Assembly: GCA_015680685.1 (NCBI GenBank) | Contig: MNCI01021541.1 | Coordinates: 26,464-90,463 of the forward strand | DNA: 64,000 nucleotides | Direction: 5' to 3' | Source: Gnetum montanum | Taxonomy: Eukaryota > Streptophyta > Gnetopsida > Gnetales > Gnetaceae | Shown: piece after piece, positions 11,499 to 23,280 of the stretch | Layout: each line of letters begins with the position of its first letter | How positions within the stretch are numbered: position 1 is the first letter of the stretch | The notes under the pieces: generated by a model | Seen by the model: only the letters and a program-made list of their open reading frames with translations | Told to the model about the DNA's origin: nothing | Database searches by the model: none | Made by a program: the position numbers and the translations under genes

Positions 11499-12650
11499 AT
11501 GGCCCCAAAAAGAGGAGCAATAGGAGGACCCTCACAACTAGTGAGCAAAAGACCTAGAGGCCATGAAAGAGGTCGAATAGGAGAACAAGAACCACAAGTA
11601 GAACAATCATAACAGGAGGCACAATTTTTTAGCATTCATTAAGAAACTCTTACTAAAAGACATTCAGCCCAAGGGGAGGAAGAAAAACCACAAGCACAAG
11701 GACAATACCTCACACTATCATAAGAATGACTCTAGATCATCTAAGAGAAGATGCTCCTAACTATAGTGATCATGAAGCTAAATTTTAGCCCATTTGTAGA
11801 ATTTTTTTTGGAAGTAGTGAAGATGCCACTTTAAGCATCATCATTATGGCCCATACTTTTAGATTGTGGAAAATTGTATTTAGGGGAGACTTATCAATTC
11901 TATCATAATAAAGAAAATGATGCAATGTTCAACATTGAGGGAGTCTCTATATCTTATTCAATTAAGGCAATAGCTAAAGCTTGAAACATGCCCAATGAAG
12001 GGGAAAAAGTTGCACATCTATCTACTAGATAAAATAAAAATACTAGAAAATTGTGGTTGTAAAGGGCATATGGCAAAGAATACAAGGAGTATAATGAGTT
12101 AAATCTTAAAGAAAGAATTTATTTCAAAATTGGCACATATCACCTATTTCCCACAAAGATATTAAATAGACTATCAACATATGCAACCAGAGGAAGTACA
12201 ATCCTAATGGGAAAGCATAATGCAAACATTACACAAATCTACTTCATGGAGATCCAAAGGTGGTTTGAAGAAAAGTAGGAAAGCTGACACTTCCATTTCC
12301 TTGCCTCATCAAGAAGCTATGTAAATATGTTGGAATCCTAGGATACACAATGATGTCCTCAAGAAGGCTCAAAATGCTTTCTATGTTAAGATGCTCAAGC
12401 CAGCACTACCAAAGATAGATCAAGTGGAAGAAAAAATAGACAGTAGGGAAACCACACAAACTACTATACAAAAATAGCAAGTGGGGCATAAGGGCCAACA
12501 ACAATAGCAACAACAAAAAAAAATAGTAGCAACAAGTTCAACCACCATCACTGTAGCATTATAGGCCATCAATGAGTTAGCTACAACAAATTGTAGAGAC
12601 TATTAGTTGAGGAATGTGTGAGGAGGCTAACTTAAATAAGTTATTAATAG
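11499..12650 (+). pseudogene. Athila ORF2 fragment (plant transposon-type ORF)
   Basis: The ATG at 11499 opens MAPKRGAIGGPSQLVSKRP with an AG (GATTGTAG) directly before it, and the same start context occurs at 41380. Further readable segments are YLGETYQFYHNKEND, SIKAIAKA, LNLKERIYFKIGTYHLFP and RLSTYATRGSTILMGKHNANI. The last resembles the hydrophobic end of the 'putative plant transposon protein' domain found in many plant gypsy extra ORFs (memory-based, not searched). Stops interrupt it and the Tat element cuts it off. Function is unknown; the position after pol is that of the Athila env-like ORF. Confidence 0.5.
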
Positions 12651-12991
12651 TTCCATTGTAACATTCCCATTCCCAAATGACATTTGAAACACCACTAATT
12701 TTGGCCTAACAGTTTGAAACAAGAACTCAGACCCCCTTTCAGCTTTCAGGAGGCAAAAATTTGACCAAGGCATCTAACTCACACTAGGCTCGTCGAACTA
12801 GCTTACCTTTACCGTGAGCACTTCCAACAGCTTCAAAATCTAGTAAAAACTGGTCCAAATCTAAGGGTGCAAGCCATCCTCAGAGTCACTGATGTACAAT
12901 CCAAGTTTCAGCATTCGACAATTCAAATTTTGGGGCAAATTGTACACATTTTCTCACTCACGTTGATGGTTGCATTAAGGTCACACTGAGG

Positions 12992-13008
12992 TCACACTGG
13001 CAGTGTGA
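12992..13008. promoter_or_regulatory. LTR palindrome 1
   Basis: TCACACT, loop GGC, AGTGTGA: perfect 7-bp arms in U3. Confidence 0.6.
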
Positions 13009-13145
13009 GCAACTATGAGAGCCTCAAAATTAAGTTGAAATGAATTGTTTTCAAAGGTGCAAGCCATCTTCAAGGTTCATTATTAACAACTTTGAGTCCC
13101 AACCTCCAAAATTCCAGATTTTAGATCTAAAATTGCAAGTTTTAC

Positions 13146-13190
13146 AGCTCATGCTATGGTCACACTGGTAGTGTGAGTCCAGCATGAGCT
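13146..13190. promoter_or_regulatory. LTR nested palindrome 2
   Basis: The outer arms AGCTCATGCT (13146-13155) and AGCATGAGCT (13181-13190) are perfectly complementary over 10 bp. They enclose inner arms TCACACT (13160-13166) and AGTGTGA (13170-13176). A two-tier structure of nearly the same size occurs at 54901-54944 with different bases. Confidence 0.65.
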
Positions 13191-13850
13191 ACCAAAAGTG
13201 GCTCAAAACAAGTCACTCTCAAGCTCAGTTTTTAACTTACAAACCACTCTCAGGGTTAAAAATAATCAGGCAATCATTGCACTTAAAGAACAGGCTTCAA
13301 AAATCAAAATTTGATGTGAAATATGTCATTTTTAGCTCACTCACGCTAAGGTCATGCTGACAGTGTGAGTGCAGCATGAGTACTAGTCACGCCTGGTCAA
13401 AAGTATGCTAAACACATGCTGAGGACATGCCAGGATAAAATCAACTCATGCTGGAAGCTTTGATGTAAGAGAGATGCCTCAAACAGCTACAAAACCATTC
13501 AAATCGACATCTTGTAGTAGTCAATTCAGAGATCAAGAAGTTTGAAGTGAGCCAGAGTCAATTTCTCTTATTGTAAATTATCATTTTCATTGTAAATTTT
13601 CATCATTTGTGACCTTGCCAAGCTCTTACACATGAAATTGTATGTGCTTCCATCAGCGTAAGCTAGCTTGAGTAAGCTAACACACGTTGTAAGATACAAT
13701 GCATCTGGTTAAGAATGTAGCCTTTCCACGTGCATCCAACTCATACATATTTGTCCATCAGACACATGACACATGTCACATGATCCATTTTCCTCTCATC
13801 TCTCAGCCATTGATTCCATCTATGAATTTTGCACCTGAGCCTAGCCAAAC

Positions 13851-13862
13851 CTTATAAATACC
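13851..13862 (+). promoter_or_regulatory. Tat LTR TATA box
   Basis: The TTATAAATACCC box recurs at the same LTR position near 31164 and 55618. Confidence 0.55.
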
Positions 13863-14406
13863 CTATCAATTCACATAAAAAGGGTTGGCAATTTTGAGGG
13901 TTGACAGCTTAGAAAACACAAACCAGCAATCCTTGGAGGCTCGAGCGCACTTGACTCCTAGCATCCAAGCACTTCTGAAATACATCACCCTAGGGCTTGG
14001 CACTTGACTTGCCATCCACACGTGCAGCTATGCTTTGACCTATGCACATTCATTCTAAGAAATACAATATAGTTCATTTTTTCCTTCCGCTATATTGTTT
14101 AATTTTTTTAAAAAATTATTTTATGGTTCGTTTACAATACTAGTTTTGTATATGCTATGTTTGCATTTTACATGTCACTGTTTACATTTTGTGCATCAAT
14201 TACAATAAGCCCAGCTCAAGCCATAGCTTACATCAGGGAAGTCCTTGGTTGATTTTCATGTAGACCATCCAAGGCACTCTACCTTCATTTTCTTTTCTAG
14301 CTTGCCCTCACGCGAAGGCAAGGTCAGCTATGCTTGTCTGATGATATTTTGATGTTTATTTTTCCCTTCCAGCCTTAGATCAATGATTTTAGTTAGTATA
14401 GTAAAT

Positions 14407-14423
14407 TGACACTAGAAGGAGAG
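14407..14423 (+). other. Primer binding site of C1 (degenerate)
   Basis: TGACACTAGAAGGAGAG begins six bases after the LTR end. The second Tat copy has TGGCGTTAGAAGGAGGG at 56277, also six bases after its LTR. The TGGCG start fits a tRNA 3' CGCCA end; I cannot name the tRNA. Confidence 0.55.
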
Positions 14424-14645
14424 CCACTTGCAAAACTCTTACATTAATCGAGACCATAAACCTACAAACTTCTTATGAGGCTATGAATCTACAAAACTCT
14501 TGCATCGTAGCAAGCACTTTAGACTCTGCAACTCCACCATCAGAACCCGAATAGCGTACACATGTTGCTTTAATGAGACGCATTGTGGGTAGTCTACCAA
14601 GTAACATTCTCTCACCACTTGCAACCTGCATCTCCCCAACTTGAC

Positions 14646-14890
14646 AAGTCACACTGTCAGCTTGCTCACGCTATCAATTACTCATGATGTTAGCTTGCTC
14701 ACACTATCAACTTTCTCATGTTGTCAGTTACTCACGCTATCAGCTTGCTCACGTTGTCAGCTTACTAATGCTATCATTTGTTCATGCTATCAACTTGCTC
14801 ACACTTTCAGCTTGCTAATGCTGTCAGTTGTTCACATTGTCAGCTTGATAACACTATCAGTTGTTCATGCTATCAGCTTACTCACACCCA
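14646..14890 (+). repeat. 18-bp minisatellite in the Tat leader
   Basis: About 13 imperfect units of a word like CTTGCTCACGCTATCAG occupy the untranslated leader between primer site and gag. The core TCACGCT is the same word that forms the LTR palindromes. Confidence 0.75.
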
Positions 14891-14945
14891 ATTTGTCCAA
14901 TCTAGTTTATTCACACTAACTATGGAATCTTCCTAGATCAACACC

Positions 14946-17210
14946 ATGACATTGTTGATCTCTGACTTTATGGCTGAAACCTCAAACCTTGTGATTGCTA
15001 CGGAATCCATAACTATTATTGAACAGATAAACCCTCAAGGCCCAACTTGCTAGTCACTTATGATATAGGGAAAATACCCTACTTATGAAACTCTCACACC
15101 AGAATAGTCTAACTTCATTTCTGTGAAGATTCAAGCTATCCTACCTATTGATCGTGTAGAGAGAGAAGCGAAATGAAACTATGAACTTATTTACAAAGGA
15201 GGTCATGAATTCATCCCCTCAACATTTGATATAATCCCTCTTTCCAAACACCATCATCAACTTATACCTTAGCTTCTTATGGCAAGAATTCAAGCCTTAC
15301 AGCCACCTCTGATAGAGCCTCAAAGTGGAGATGAGGAAGATGATTTCAAAGGAAATCTGAGCATGGGGATTCGTACCATACCGTCAGTCCCCATGCGCAT
15401 ACAAACTCATTTTTCCATACTTTCCTAGAAGAAACTATGCTTCCTCCTTCATCTGCAAATACTCGAGCACCAATTTCCTGACAAGAAGTGCCTGATTCCA
15501 TTCCCACCTTCTCCATGTCCATCATTCAATTCGATACATCCACTTCCATCATACCTCCACAAATGCAGCCGCAACAACCTCCTCCTCAAGGTAATGCAGG
15601 ATCAACCTTCCAACATTAAATAATTGAGATGCCATCAGTTATACCAACTTCCAAATCCACCCATTACATACCACAAGTACAATCCCATGAATCACCATTA
15701 ATTACTTCAGCCCAACACATTCAAGGTGTCACCTCACAACCTGTGGATTGGCAGTGGGTTCCACCAGCTATTCAGCAACACCAATCTACTTACTACAGCA
15801 TACCACACCCTATAGTCTCATCTCTGAATGTTGCTCCACTACAACTAGCTATCCAACAATCCCCCTTTCCACAAACAATACAATAATCGAATTACTACCA
15901 ATCACAATCCATTCAACCCACCATTCTACCTACTGCCCAAGAATGGGCAGACACAAACAAAAATGATTCACTCATTAACCAAGGAGTTAAAGCACCTTAA
16001 AACTACAAACACTGAGGAACTCAAGGTGCTGGACTTCTATCAAGATGACCCAATCCATCCTTTAGTCCTACCATTAACCTTGCCGAAGGAAATCTTATTA
16101 CCTCAACTAACCAAGTATAATGGAGAGGGAGATCCAAATGCCCATCTAGTAATGTTTCATCTAGAGTGTCTATTGCTTCAAGCCTAGCCTCATGCCATTC
16201 TACGTGTATTTTCTATGTTCCTAACGGGAAAGGCCTTAAACTGGTACCAAGCTTTACCCTGTAACTCCATATCCTCCTTAGAAGATTTGTTACATCAGTT
16301 CATTACCTGCTTTAAATATAATCTAAAGCTTGAAGCCACATTAGATAGCTTGATTCAGATCAAACAAGTGTCATTAGAATCGGTGCGAAAATTTATCCAA
16401 AGGTGGAGTGCAGCTCTCAACAAACTTCATGATCTCATCCCTAAAACATATCTTCTTACCATCCTTAAAGAAGCTATGAATGACTTTATTAAATCAAAGC
16501 TTTATTATTTGAGTGCCTGTACTTTGAGCCAAGCATTCATGCAAATTAAGAACATAGAAGAGGTGGCACAAACAAGTAACGACCTAGCTTATTTGACCTT
16601 TAGGAACCAACATACAAGGAAAGATAAAGATAAATCCAAAATGACAGTAGTGGCGGTGGTAGAGATAACATGAACTAATAATCTAGGACAAAGAGGAAAA
16701 CAACCTGCTACTCAAACTAGTCGTGAAAGAACCTAACCTATGCCTACACCTGAGTCCTCCTCAAATAAAAACATCAACGTAAGTCATACTAATACATTCA
16801 AATGAAAGGATCCCACCCAGTATACACCCTTGCCTATGAAACCTTCAAAATTGTTAGATCAACTTCTAAAGGTTAGGCTAATCAAACATAAAAAAATGTC
16901 CCCTATGGCATCTCAAAAACATGATCGATTCTATGAATTGGCCAAGAACCCAACTTTAGCAATAATCAATGAACCCCCCCATCCCAAGAGGCTTTAGGTT
17001 GGACAAATTTTGTGAATATCACCAATGGTGTGGGCACGGAACTAACTACTGCTTCACCTTGAAACAGGACATACAAAACATGATCAATAGGGGTGAAATA
17101 GTATTTGATGAGGCAAACATAGTAAGACCTCAAAACTAACCCATGGGAGTCTACAAAGACCCTCTTAATACTAATGATGCACCGTATGTGGTTAACACTA
17201 TCCATGTTTA
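14946..17210 (+). pseudogene. Tat/Ogre gag of C1 (degenerate)
   Basis: After an N-terminal region (about 14946-15960, Pro/Gln-rich, several stops and frame changes) comes a recognisable retrotransposon gag core at 15963-16673. It reads LTKYNGEGDPNAHL, FLTGKALNWYQALP, LLHQFITCFKYNL and VRKFIQRWSAAL. A single zinc-knuckle-like motif, CEYHQWCGHGTNYC, lies at about 17011-17050, in the usual place upstream of PR in Tat elements. The copy at 56722-59100 has the same order with higher continuity. Confidence 0.75.
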
Positions 17211-17844
17211 GAATGAACAAGACATCTTGTGAAACCCTTTTGTAATCCGCAAACCCTTTGAAAATACACCTACCTCAACACCTCCTCAAACTTCTTTCAT
17301 CGTACACACATTCCCTGCACAACAAAAACCGTTCTTCATCCACATACCCACTTCTGTTGTGGCAAGAACCACACCATTGGAAACCTAGCCAACTCCCTTC
17401 ATGATCGGGGTGCCAAAACACCCTAATGTGCAACACCCTACCATTCCCCCATGACCCCTGCAAGAGTGTCTTGCCAACAAGCTGACACGAGAGTGCCTAG
17501 AGAAGGAACATCATGAGCACGAAGTAGGACCACCAAAGCCCATACCATTAAATGTTGTTCCTATGAGTATGTCCACCGATGAGGCTAACACAAGTCACCA
17601 AGACAAGAATATTGGTACTCCTAGGGTCCCAAACTCAACATCCCCAGTTGCCAATGCAAGAATCCCTCCATGAAAGATATGAATGCTAGGTCAAATGGAC
17701 CAAGTCTCTGCAAATAAGGGTGCCCCAAATGGTAAAGATCTAGCGAGTGCATTAACTCAAGTCATGCAAGCTTTGAAACAAAAGAATACTTCCTTAAGCC
17801 TGTATGATCTAGTGATGACTTCAATGGTACATTAGGAAGCTCTC

Positions 17845-18339
17845 GTGCGTATGTTGACCTCGATTCTTGTTAGTGAGGACCTTCCTACAGATGAGCCATC
17901 TATTTATGTAGTATTGTCCCCACAACCTCAAGAATTAAGGGCCACATCCCTAGAGTATCACACTAATGATATCAAGCAGGATGAGAAAGCGGGAGAGGTT
18001 ACTACAACCCCTATGTTCATAACCATACAGGACAACCATTTCAAGATATGTAGGGTGCATGTCAATGACAGCGCAACAACAAATATAATATCCTTTCCTA
18101 TCATCAAAAAGCTAGGGCTTACAGAGCAAATACAACCCACAAAAACTTCTTTCTTAAAATCCTTCAGTGGTTCCTGTGTCATGGTGAAAGGTATGGTTAC
18201 CTTGGATTTCATAGCAGGGGATCAGTTCCCCACATCAACTGAATTCGTAGTGGTTAACAAAATGATAGGGTTCAATCTGATTCTAGGACACCCTTGGCTA
18301 GCTCAACTTAGAGTCGTATCCTCACCGATCCATCAATAA
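17845..18339 (+). pseudogene. Tat/Ogre aspartic protease of C1
   Basis: An open frame of 164 codons carries VHVNDSATTNIISFP, the slot of the D-x-G-S-S/A active-site region, here D-S-A-T-T. FIAGDQFPT and FNLILGHPWLAQL follow; the last is the G-x-x-W-L motif of plant gypsy proteases. It aligns with 59708-60166 in the second Tat copy, where the slot reads IDDGAAMNVILFP. The altered active site suggests no activity. Confidence 0.75.
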
Positions 18340-18654
18340 ATCCACCTACCTTATGATAGTGGTGAGATCATCATACATGGGGATACGATAACATCACTTA
18401 CTTCCTCATAATCGGGAATAGATCAAGGGTCAAAAATTGAATTTTTTGAACCTAAACAAGGAACCATGAGTATACTTCAAGACATGAACTCAATGTTAAC
18501 TCATAATCCTACTAAAATTGAGGAAGCACCTGACAACACAAACATAGGAGCCATTCCCACTGATGTATCTTGGTCAAAATTACCCTTTGACATCACTAGT
18601 GAAGGGGAAGGTGAGTATAAAATCATGCCTACATACCCTACCCCTCACGTCAAA

Positions 18655-18960
18655 CTATGAAGGATTAAAAGGCAGCTCAATGGTTAGGGTGAACTACCCC
18701 CAAGCATCCAAAATGATATTAAACTACCAACCATTTGGTATGATGTTAAACTACTAGTGAACGTCCACAATGATGTTAAACTAGCCACAATCAGAAATGG
18801 CCAGTTCATTTTAAAGCCCCCTAAAACTATTATTGCTTTCAGCCCACTATGGCCTAAAACTAGTAAACCCTCTTCCTTTATCATGAATGTGACAATCCAT
18901 CATGACTTTAAACTGATGTGCACAACCCAAAATGGCTTTAAACTAGAGATTAGCATGTAC
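18655..18960 (+). repeat. CTAAAACTAG-type motif array (PR side, C1)
   Basis: The word AATGATGTTAAACTAG and variants (ATGATATTAAACTA, TATGGCCTAAAACTAG, ATGACTTTAAACTG, ATGGCTTTAAACTAG) repeat every ~25-60 bp. In the local open frame the units read as N/H-D/G-V/F-K-L peptides. Related arrays lie at 28530-28830, 60650-60682 and 62033-62600. The array is broken off by the antisense gene block and one more unit appears at 24908. Confidence 0.7.
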
Positions 18961-19309
18961 AAATCCACAAACGCTTATTATGCTACATTAAATGTTCATT
19001 TACAAGTTATAGGTTACAATTTCAATTCATGCCTTCTCATTACTTTCCTCTTTTACATATATTGGATTTACATTTTTTTCCCTCATTTTACATTTAGCAA
19101 CACGCATATGTTCACGATAATACTTGAGAAAACAAATAAAAAAAGAGCAAACATATGAAATAAAATAAATGATACGTCAATATGGTAATAAAATTCCAAC
19201 ACATTATGCCATGATTAGATCCATATTATTACATTTGTCCATCATACATTTCCATTAAACATCTAAAAATCCAAAACATTTAATAGCTAAAGCTCGATTA
19301 ACAGTAAGC
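18961..19309. other. AT-rich flank of the antisense gene
   Basis: This stretch has no gene on either strand that I can support. On the minus strand it lies just beyond the stop codon of the antisense gene and would hold its 3' end. Confidence 0.4.
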
Positions 19310-22300
19310 TCATGAAGGGGGCTGGTCCCTAAGATCCTCTTCATCATCTGTTCTCACTCCACTGGGGCTAGCTCCATCATTAACATGTCCCTATAACAAA
19401 GCCAAAAAAACAAAAAACATAGGTAAGTGTAATAAAGTAACTCACGAATGCAAAACTAGGAAAAACAGTAATACTAACAATGAAAACAATAAAACCATAC
19501 AAAAATAAGTGCCATAATAAAACACACACAAGTGAGGAAGGCCTTAAGTTGGCCTCCAAACACCATAGAATCTCCTCCTTAGGCACATTTTTCGAATCCT
19601 CCTCTAGGCCAAGATCAACACCAACCAAGGTTTTACCCTTGTCCATTGAAGTCCAGGTAGGGTGCTCAAGAGAGAACATGCCTATCGAAGCCTCCCCAGA
19701 GGTGGTAGTAATGGTTCTCTCGAGAGATCCCTCCACCTTGGTGAAATTAGCAAACCTATCGTAAGCAATACACAAGCCAAGCCCATCATTGAACATCTCC
19801 ATCTAGCAATGTTCAGTTGACTCCTCCTTTAACCATTTCTTGTACTGATGCTTTTGATCCTTTTGTTCTTGATTCTACTTCTATACTTTAGTAGTTAAGG
19901 ATTTCCAATCGTGACATTTCCTATTCAGCAAATCCATCTTTTCCCTTTATTCTACTAAATCCTGTGTCACCTGCACTTTGCTATTCAAAATTATCTAGTA
20001 AGATGCATAAGTTATTTCAGATGTGTGCCAAGTGCTATCACCAAATAGCCTAGCAGTAGGAAAATCATAATGGGATTGGAGATCCCTCTTCTCCTCTCTC
20101 TCCTTTGCTAGTGCTTCCTTCAATGAATGCACCTTGTCTCATAGATACTCAACTGAATGCCTACAAGTCCAAAGCAACTTAGTGTTCTATATGACACAAC
20201 CTAAAACTGCATTGTACACATTTCTAGGGACTTGCTCAATGTTCCTCGGCAATTTGGGGAGGGCATCAATATGAGTAGCCTTAGAAGGATCCCACTGGAG
20301 CTTGGTGCCTACAGGCGTAAGCAGCTATAATAAAAAATGAATGCAAAGAAATGCAATAAACCTAGATACTTAGCATAATACGTAATATACACATACCTAG
20401 TTCTAGGTGACCTTGTTGTACACAAGTGACCACATCATTAATGATGCCTGTTACAAAGTCCATTTTACTAGGCATCTTAGGCCATGGCCTGAGTTGGTTA
20501 GCTGATGTGGGACAAGTAGGGGAGGTCACCTTAATCAGAACTTGTGATCCTGATACCTCATCCTGGGATGTATGTGCCTCAGAAATCTCAGCATCTACCT
20601 CTGATGCTAAGGAGAATCAAGATAATCAAAAAACAACTCATGAAAATTAAAGGATACAAAACATCGATAGAGCTAAAAGGAACATATCAAAAAGCCCTTT
20701 GTTGGTTAGCTTGGACGAATCACCAAGTTGTAAAGATCCATTAAAGAAACCATTAAAGACACCTCTTTCATCACTTGAATGCCTAAGTTCATCCAAAGCC
20801 TCCACAAGCGTCGTCCCCATGATGCCTGTCACATCTTCCTCTTGCGGGGTAGGAGGTTCCTCAATTACCTCTTCCTCTTCTTTTCCTTCTTCCTTTGGCC
20901 CTGCGATGACCACTTCTGGTTCTACCATCAAGGCCATGACCTCTCTCTCCCTTTCAGGACTTTGCTTTGATTAACACTAGAATCCTAGACTTAGTATGAC
21001 ATAGCATATATGTAAGATTAATAAAATATAAACTAGAACATAATAAAAAAGTAAATATGTAACAATAAAATAAAATACTTACCCTCCACTAGCAGTACAA
21101 AGCAGATCTTCTTTGCTCTTGGTGGTCTCACCTCTGGGGCAAGCTCCCTTGGGCATTCATTTCTCTTCACCTTCTCTTTGGATCTTTCAATGGTCTCATG
21201 GATCAGACGTTCAGCTCTTTTAATAGACGTATGTAGTATAGGAAATTCCAATTCCAAGCTATCACAAGAATGATGGAAATGACTAGCTACACCCCCAGTA
21301 GTAATAGACATTGATTTGTCGATGCCTTCGGGTAGGTCCTGAGATCTAGTAGTGCTAAACAAATGATGAATCCAAGGATGGGACAACTATGAATGATCCC
21401 TCAATATATAACGGTTGTCACCAAAAACAACTAGGAACTCTGAAAACCTACGTAGGTACCCTAAGAAGAAAGCAAATGTGAAATGGGATTTGGCATTGAT
21501 TTTTGAACGTAATTTGACAATCTCTCCATGAAAGCTAGATCCAAGAAACTGTGCCCAGTTATAACGCATGCCCATCTCTAGCACTACATGTATGACATGA
21601 GTGGACTCAATCCCAAGGTTTCTTCCTTGAGAGAGATATTTCGAGAATGNCAATCCCAAGGTTTCTTCCTTGAGAGAGATATTTCGAGAATGCCTATACT
21701 TGAAATAGATGGTATAATAAGTTCATCTCCATTGATCGGGTATCATCTCTCATAGAAAAATCTTTAGGACCCCAAGACATGCCTAACCACTCTTCAAGCT
21801 CTTTTATGACCTAGCCTTCTTTAGTTGCTTTATCTATGGCCACCCTGGCACCATCCATGGGCATTCCAAAAAGATCAAAAAGGAATTTAGTGGTCAGATG
21901 GAAAGATACCTTGACTCCTCAAACCCACATAGTAAAATGGGAAGCATCATTATTGAAAGAATCAACAATTGTGATCATCTCAGTCACTGGAAAATTAGGA
22001 GTCAAAGTAGTAAACAAGTCCATCAGACCTGCCCAGGTAAGCTGGTTGATGATCAATTCAGGAGCTTTTGTCTTCAACCATTGTTTTGACTACTCTACCT
22101 CCCCATATTTCATAAAAATGGTGGCCTCAATATGACCTATTGTAATGGTAACTTCATCAGAGGAGATGGCTACTAAAAAAACATAGAGCAAGAAGTTAAA
22201 AAAAAACATAGTACATGATGATGCAACAAAAGAGAAAATGAAGTCTAAGATGTGATCACTTACCATCAGTAAATGGCATAGGCACATTAGGTGCAAGATC

Positions 22301-23280
22301 AATGCTTTGAGGAAAAATTAGCCCATTAGAAGACCAATCCTCATGCAACCAACCACGAACCTGACAACGTTCAAAAGCCCTTGAGAATTTCCTATGGTAG
22401 TCAACAATAGCCACTTTTGTCTAGTCCAGTACTGCAGCACGAAGAATGGGGTCCACCATGAATGCCTCCAATGCTGTGTGCACTAAGGCAAGCCCACCAT
22501 CATCATCATGCATCCCATTCTCATCAAATCAAGGCCTACATAGAAAAATAATGTTTATGCATAGATAACCATATAATTTTAAAAGAATCAAAAGTTAAGG
22601 AGAGCACAAAAGAGCATACCTATCCACTCTACACACTGTCCCAGTCAAGTTTTGGAATAGAGTGTGCACACGGAAGGCTAGGAAAAGTGTGTTGTTGTTG
22701 TTATAATGGCAAGTAGGTAGTTCCCATACACAAGTCAAGGGAAGAGTAGATCTAGGACCTTCAGCAGGGCCTCCCTCAACTTTAAAAAGTCCCTCATCTA
22801 TGTTGATAATGAAGGCAAGCATGTCTTGTGTAGACCCATGTAGCATTATCTCAATGATATCACAAGCCAACTGTTCACTTAAGTGACACCATATAACTAC
22901 ACTGAAATTTTGCAACATGAATGAAAAAAATGAACAGACGCTGAGACAGAACCATATCACAAGAGGCCCAATGCACATGTCATAAGGAGGTATGTCCGGT
23001 CCAAAGGGGCCAAACCAAGCAAGTACACCAACAAGCTCAACCACAAGAAGAGAAGGTTTAGGTCCCCTGCATACAACCAAAAATTTTAGGTGAGCAAAGA
23101 GTCCAAGTTCTCAAAATGATTTAAAACTACATAAATCAAAATATAAATAATATTTAGTACACAGCTTCACCCCACGAGACAAGGACATCGATATCTATTT
23201 AGTGTATTTGACGTTCACTGGGGTACATTGAAATCCATTTCACAGTAAATCAATACACAAGTATAGAACATGAACACTCA
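19310..23280 (-). pseudogene. Multi-exon antisense gene inside the Tat element (unknown function)
   Basis: At least eight minus-strand exons can be followed by reading frame and consensus splice sites: about 23280-23164, 23066-22620, 22535-22264, 22172-21083, about 20970-20690, 20606-20397, 20324-about 19560 and 19390-19310. Clear donors are GGTAAGTGA (22263), GGTAAGTAT (21082) and GGTATGTG (20396); acceptors include TGTATGCAG, CTATGTAG and TATTATAG. Introns are short (about 75-150 bp), plant-like. Only about a dozen stops fall in roughly 850 codons. The largest exon includes VKVSFHLTTKFLFDLFGMP, HVIHVVLEMGMRYNWAQFL and KSHFTFAFFLGYLRRF. Later exons are Glu/Pro-rich, then K/E-rich and coiled-coil-like. 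The layout loosely recalls plant transposon ORF domains; family not established. Antisense ORFs are known in some Tat elements, but this position between PR and RT is unusual. Confidence 0.6.
21608..21692. other. 42-bp exact duplication across a single N (assembly join)
   Basis: 21608-21649 and 21651-21692 are identical and separated by one N at 21650, inside the largest antisense exon. The pattern is that of unmerged overlapping contig ends. Removing one copy restores the local reading continuity. Confidence 0.85.

Larger units (their letters stand above)
9950..12660 (+). mobile_element. Athila fragment A2: spacer, internal promoter-like region, ORF2 start
   Basis: The sequence aligns with the copy at 39370-42480. 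AAGTGTTTT plus a T-rich tract at 10010-10210 matches 39405-39530; the ATGACATCAAGG block at 10470 matches 39780; the GGATCCTCTTGTATAAC block at 10550 matches 40430. ORF2 begins at 11499. The copy stops abruptly at about 12660, a few bases before the Tat LTR at 12685. It has no LTR, gag or pol of its own in view. Confidence 0.65.
12685..14400 (+). repeat. Tat/Ogre 5' LTR of C1
   Basis: It starts TGAAACACC and ends AGTTAGTATA. It aligns with LTRs at 29981-31711, 54563-56270 and 60683-62032. It contains several palindromes built on TCACACT/AGTGTGA (12992-13008, 13160-13176) and a TATA box, TTATAAATACCC, at 13851-13862. The last ~100 bp (GGGGAAGTCCTTGG-type segment and following) are the best conserved among copies. 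Confidence 0.85.

Noticed and set aside
13600-13720. tRNA or small RNA gene in the Tat LTR
   Set aside because: No cloverleaf, A/B boxes or conserved RNA motif could be found.
19480-19764. Plus-strand ORF of 94 codons and other plus ORFs in 19.4-21.0 kb
   Set aside because: They are shadows of the minus-strand antisense exons, which have consistent splice sites.
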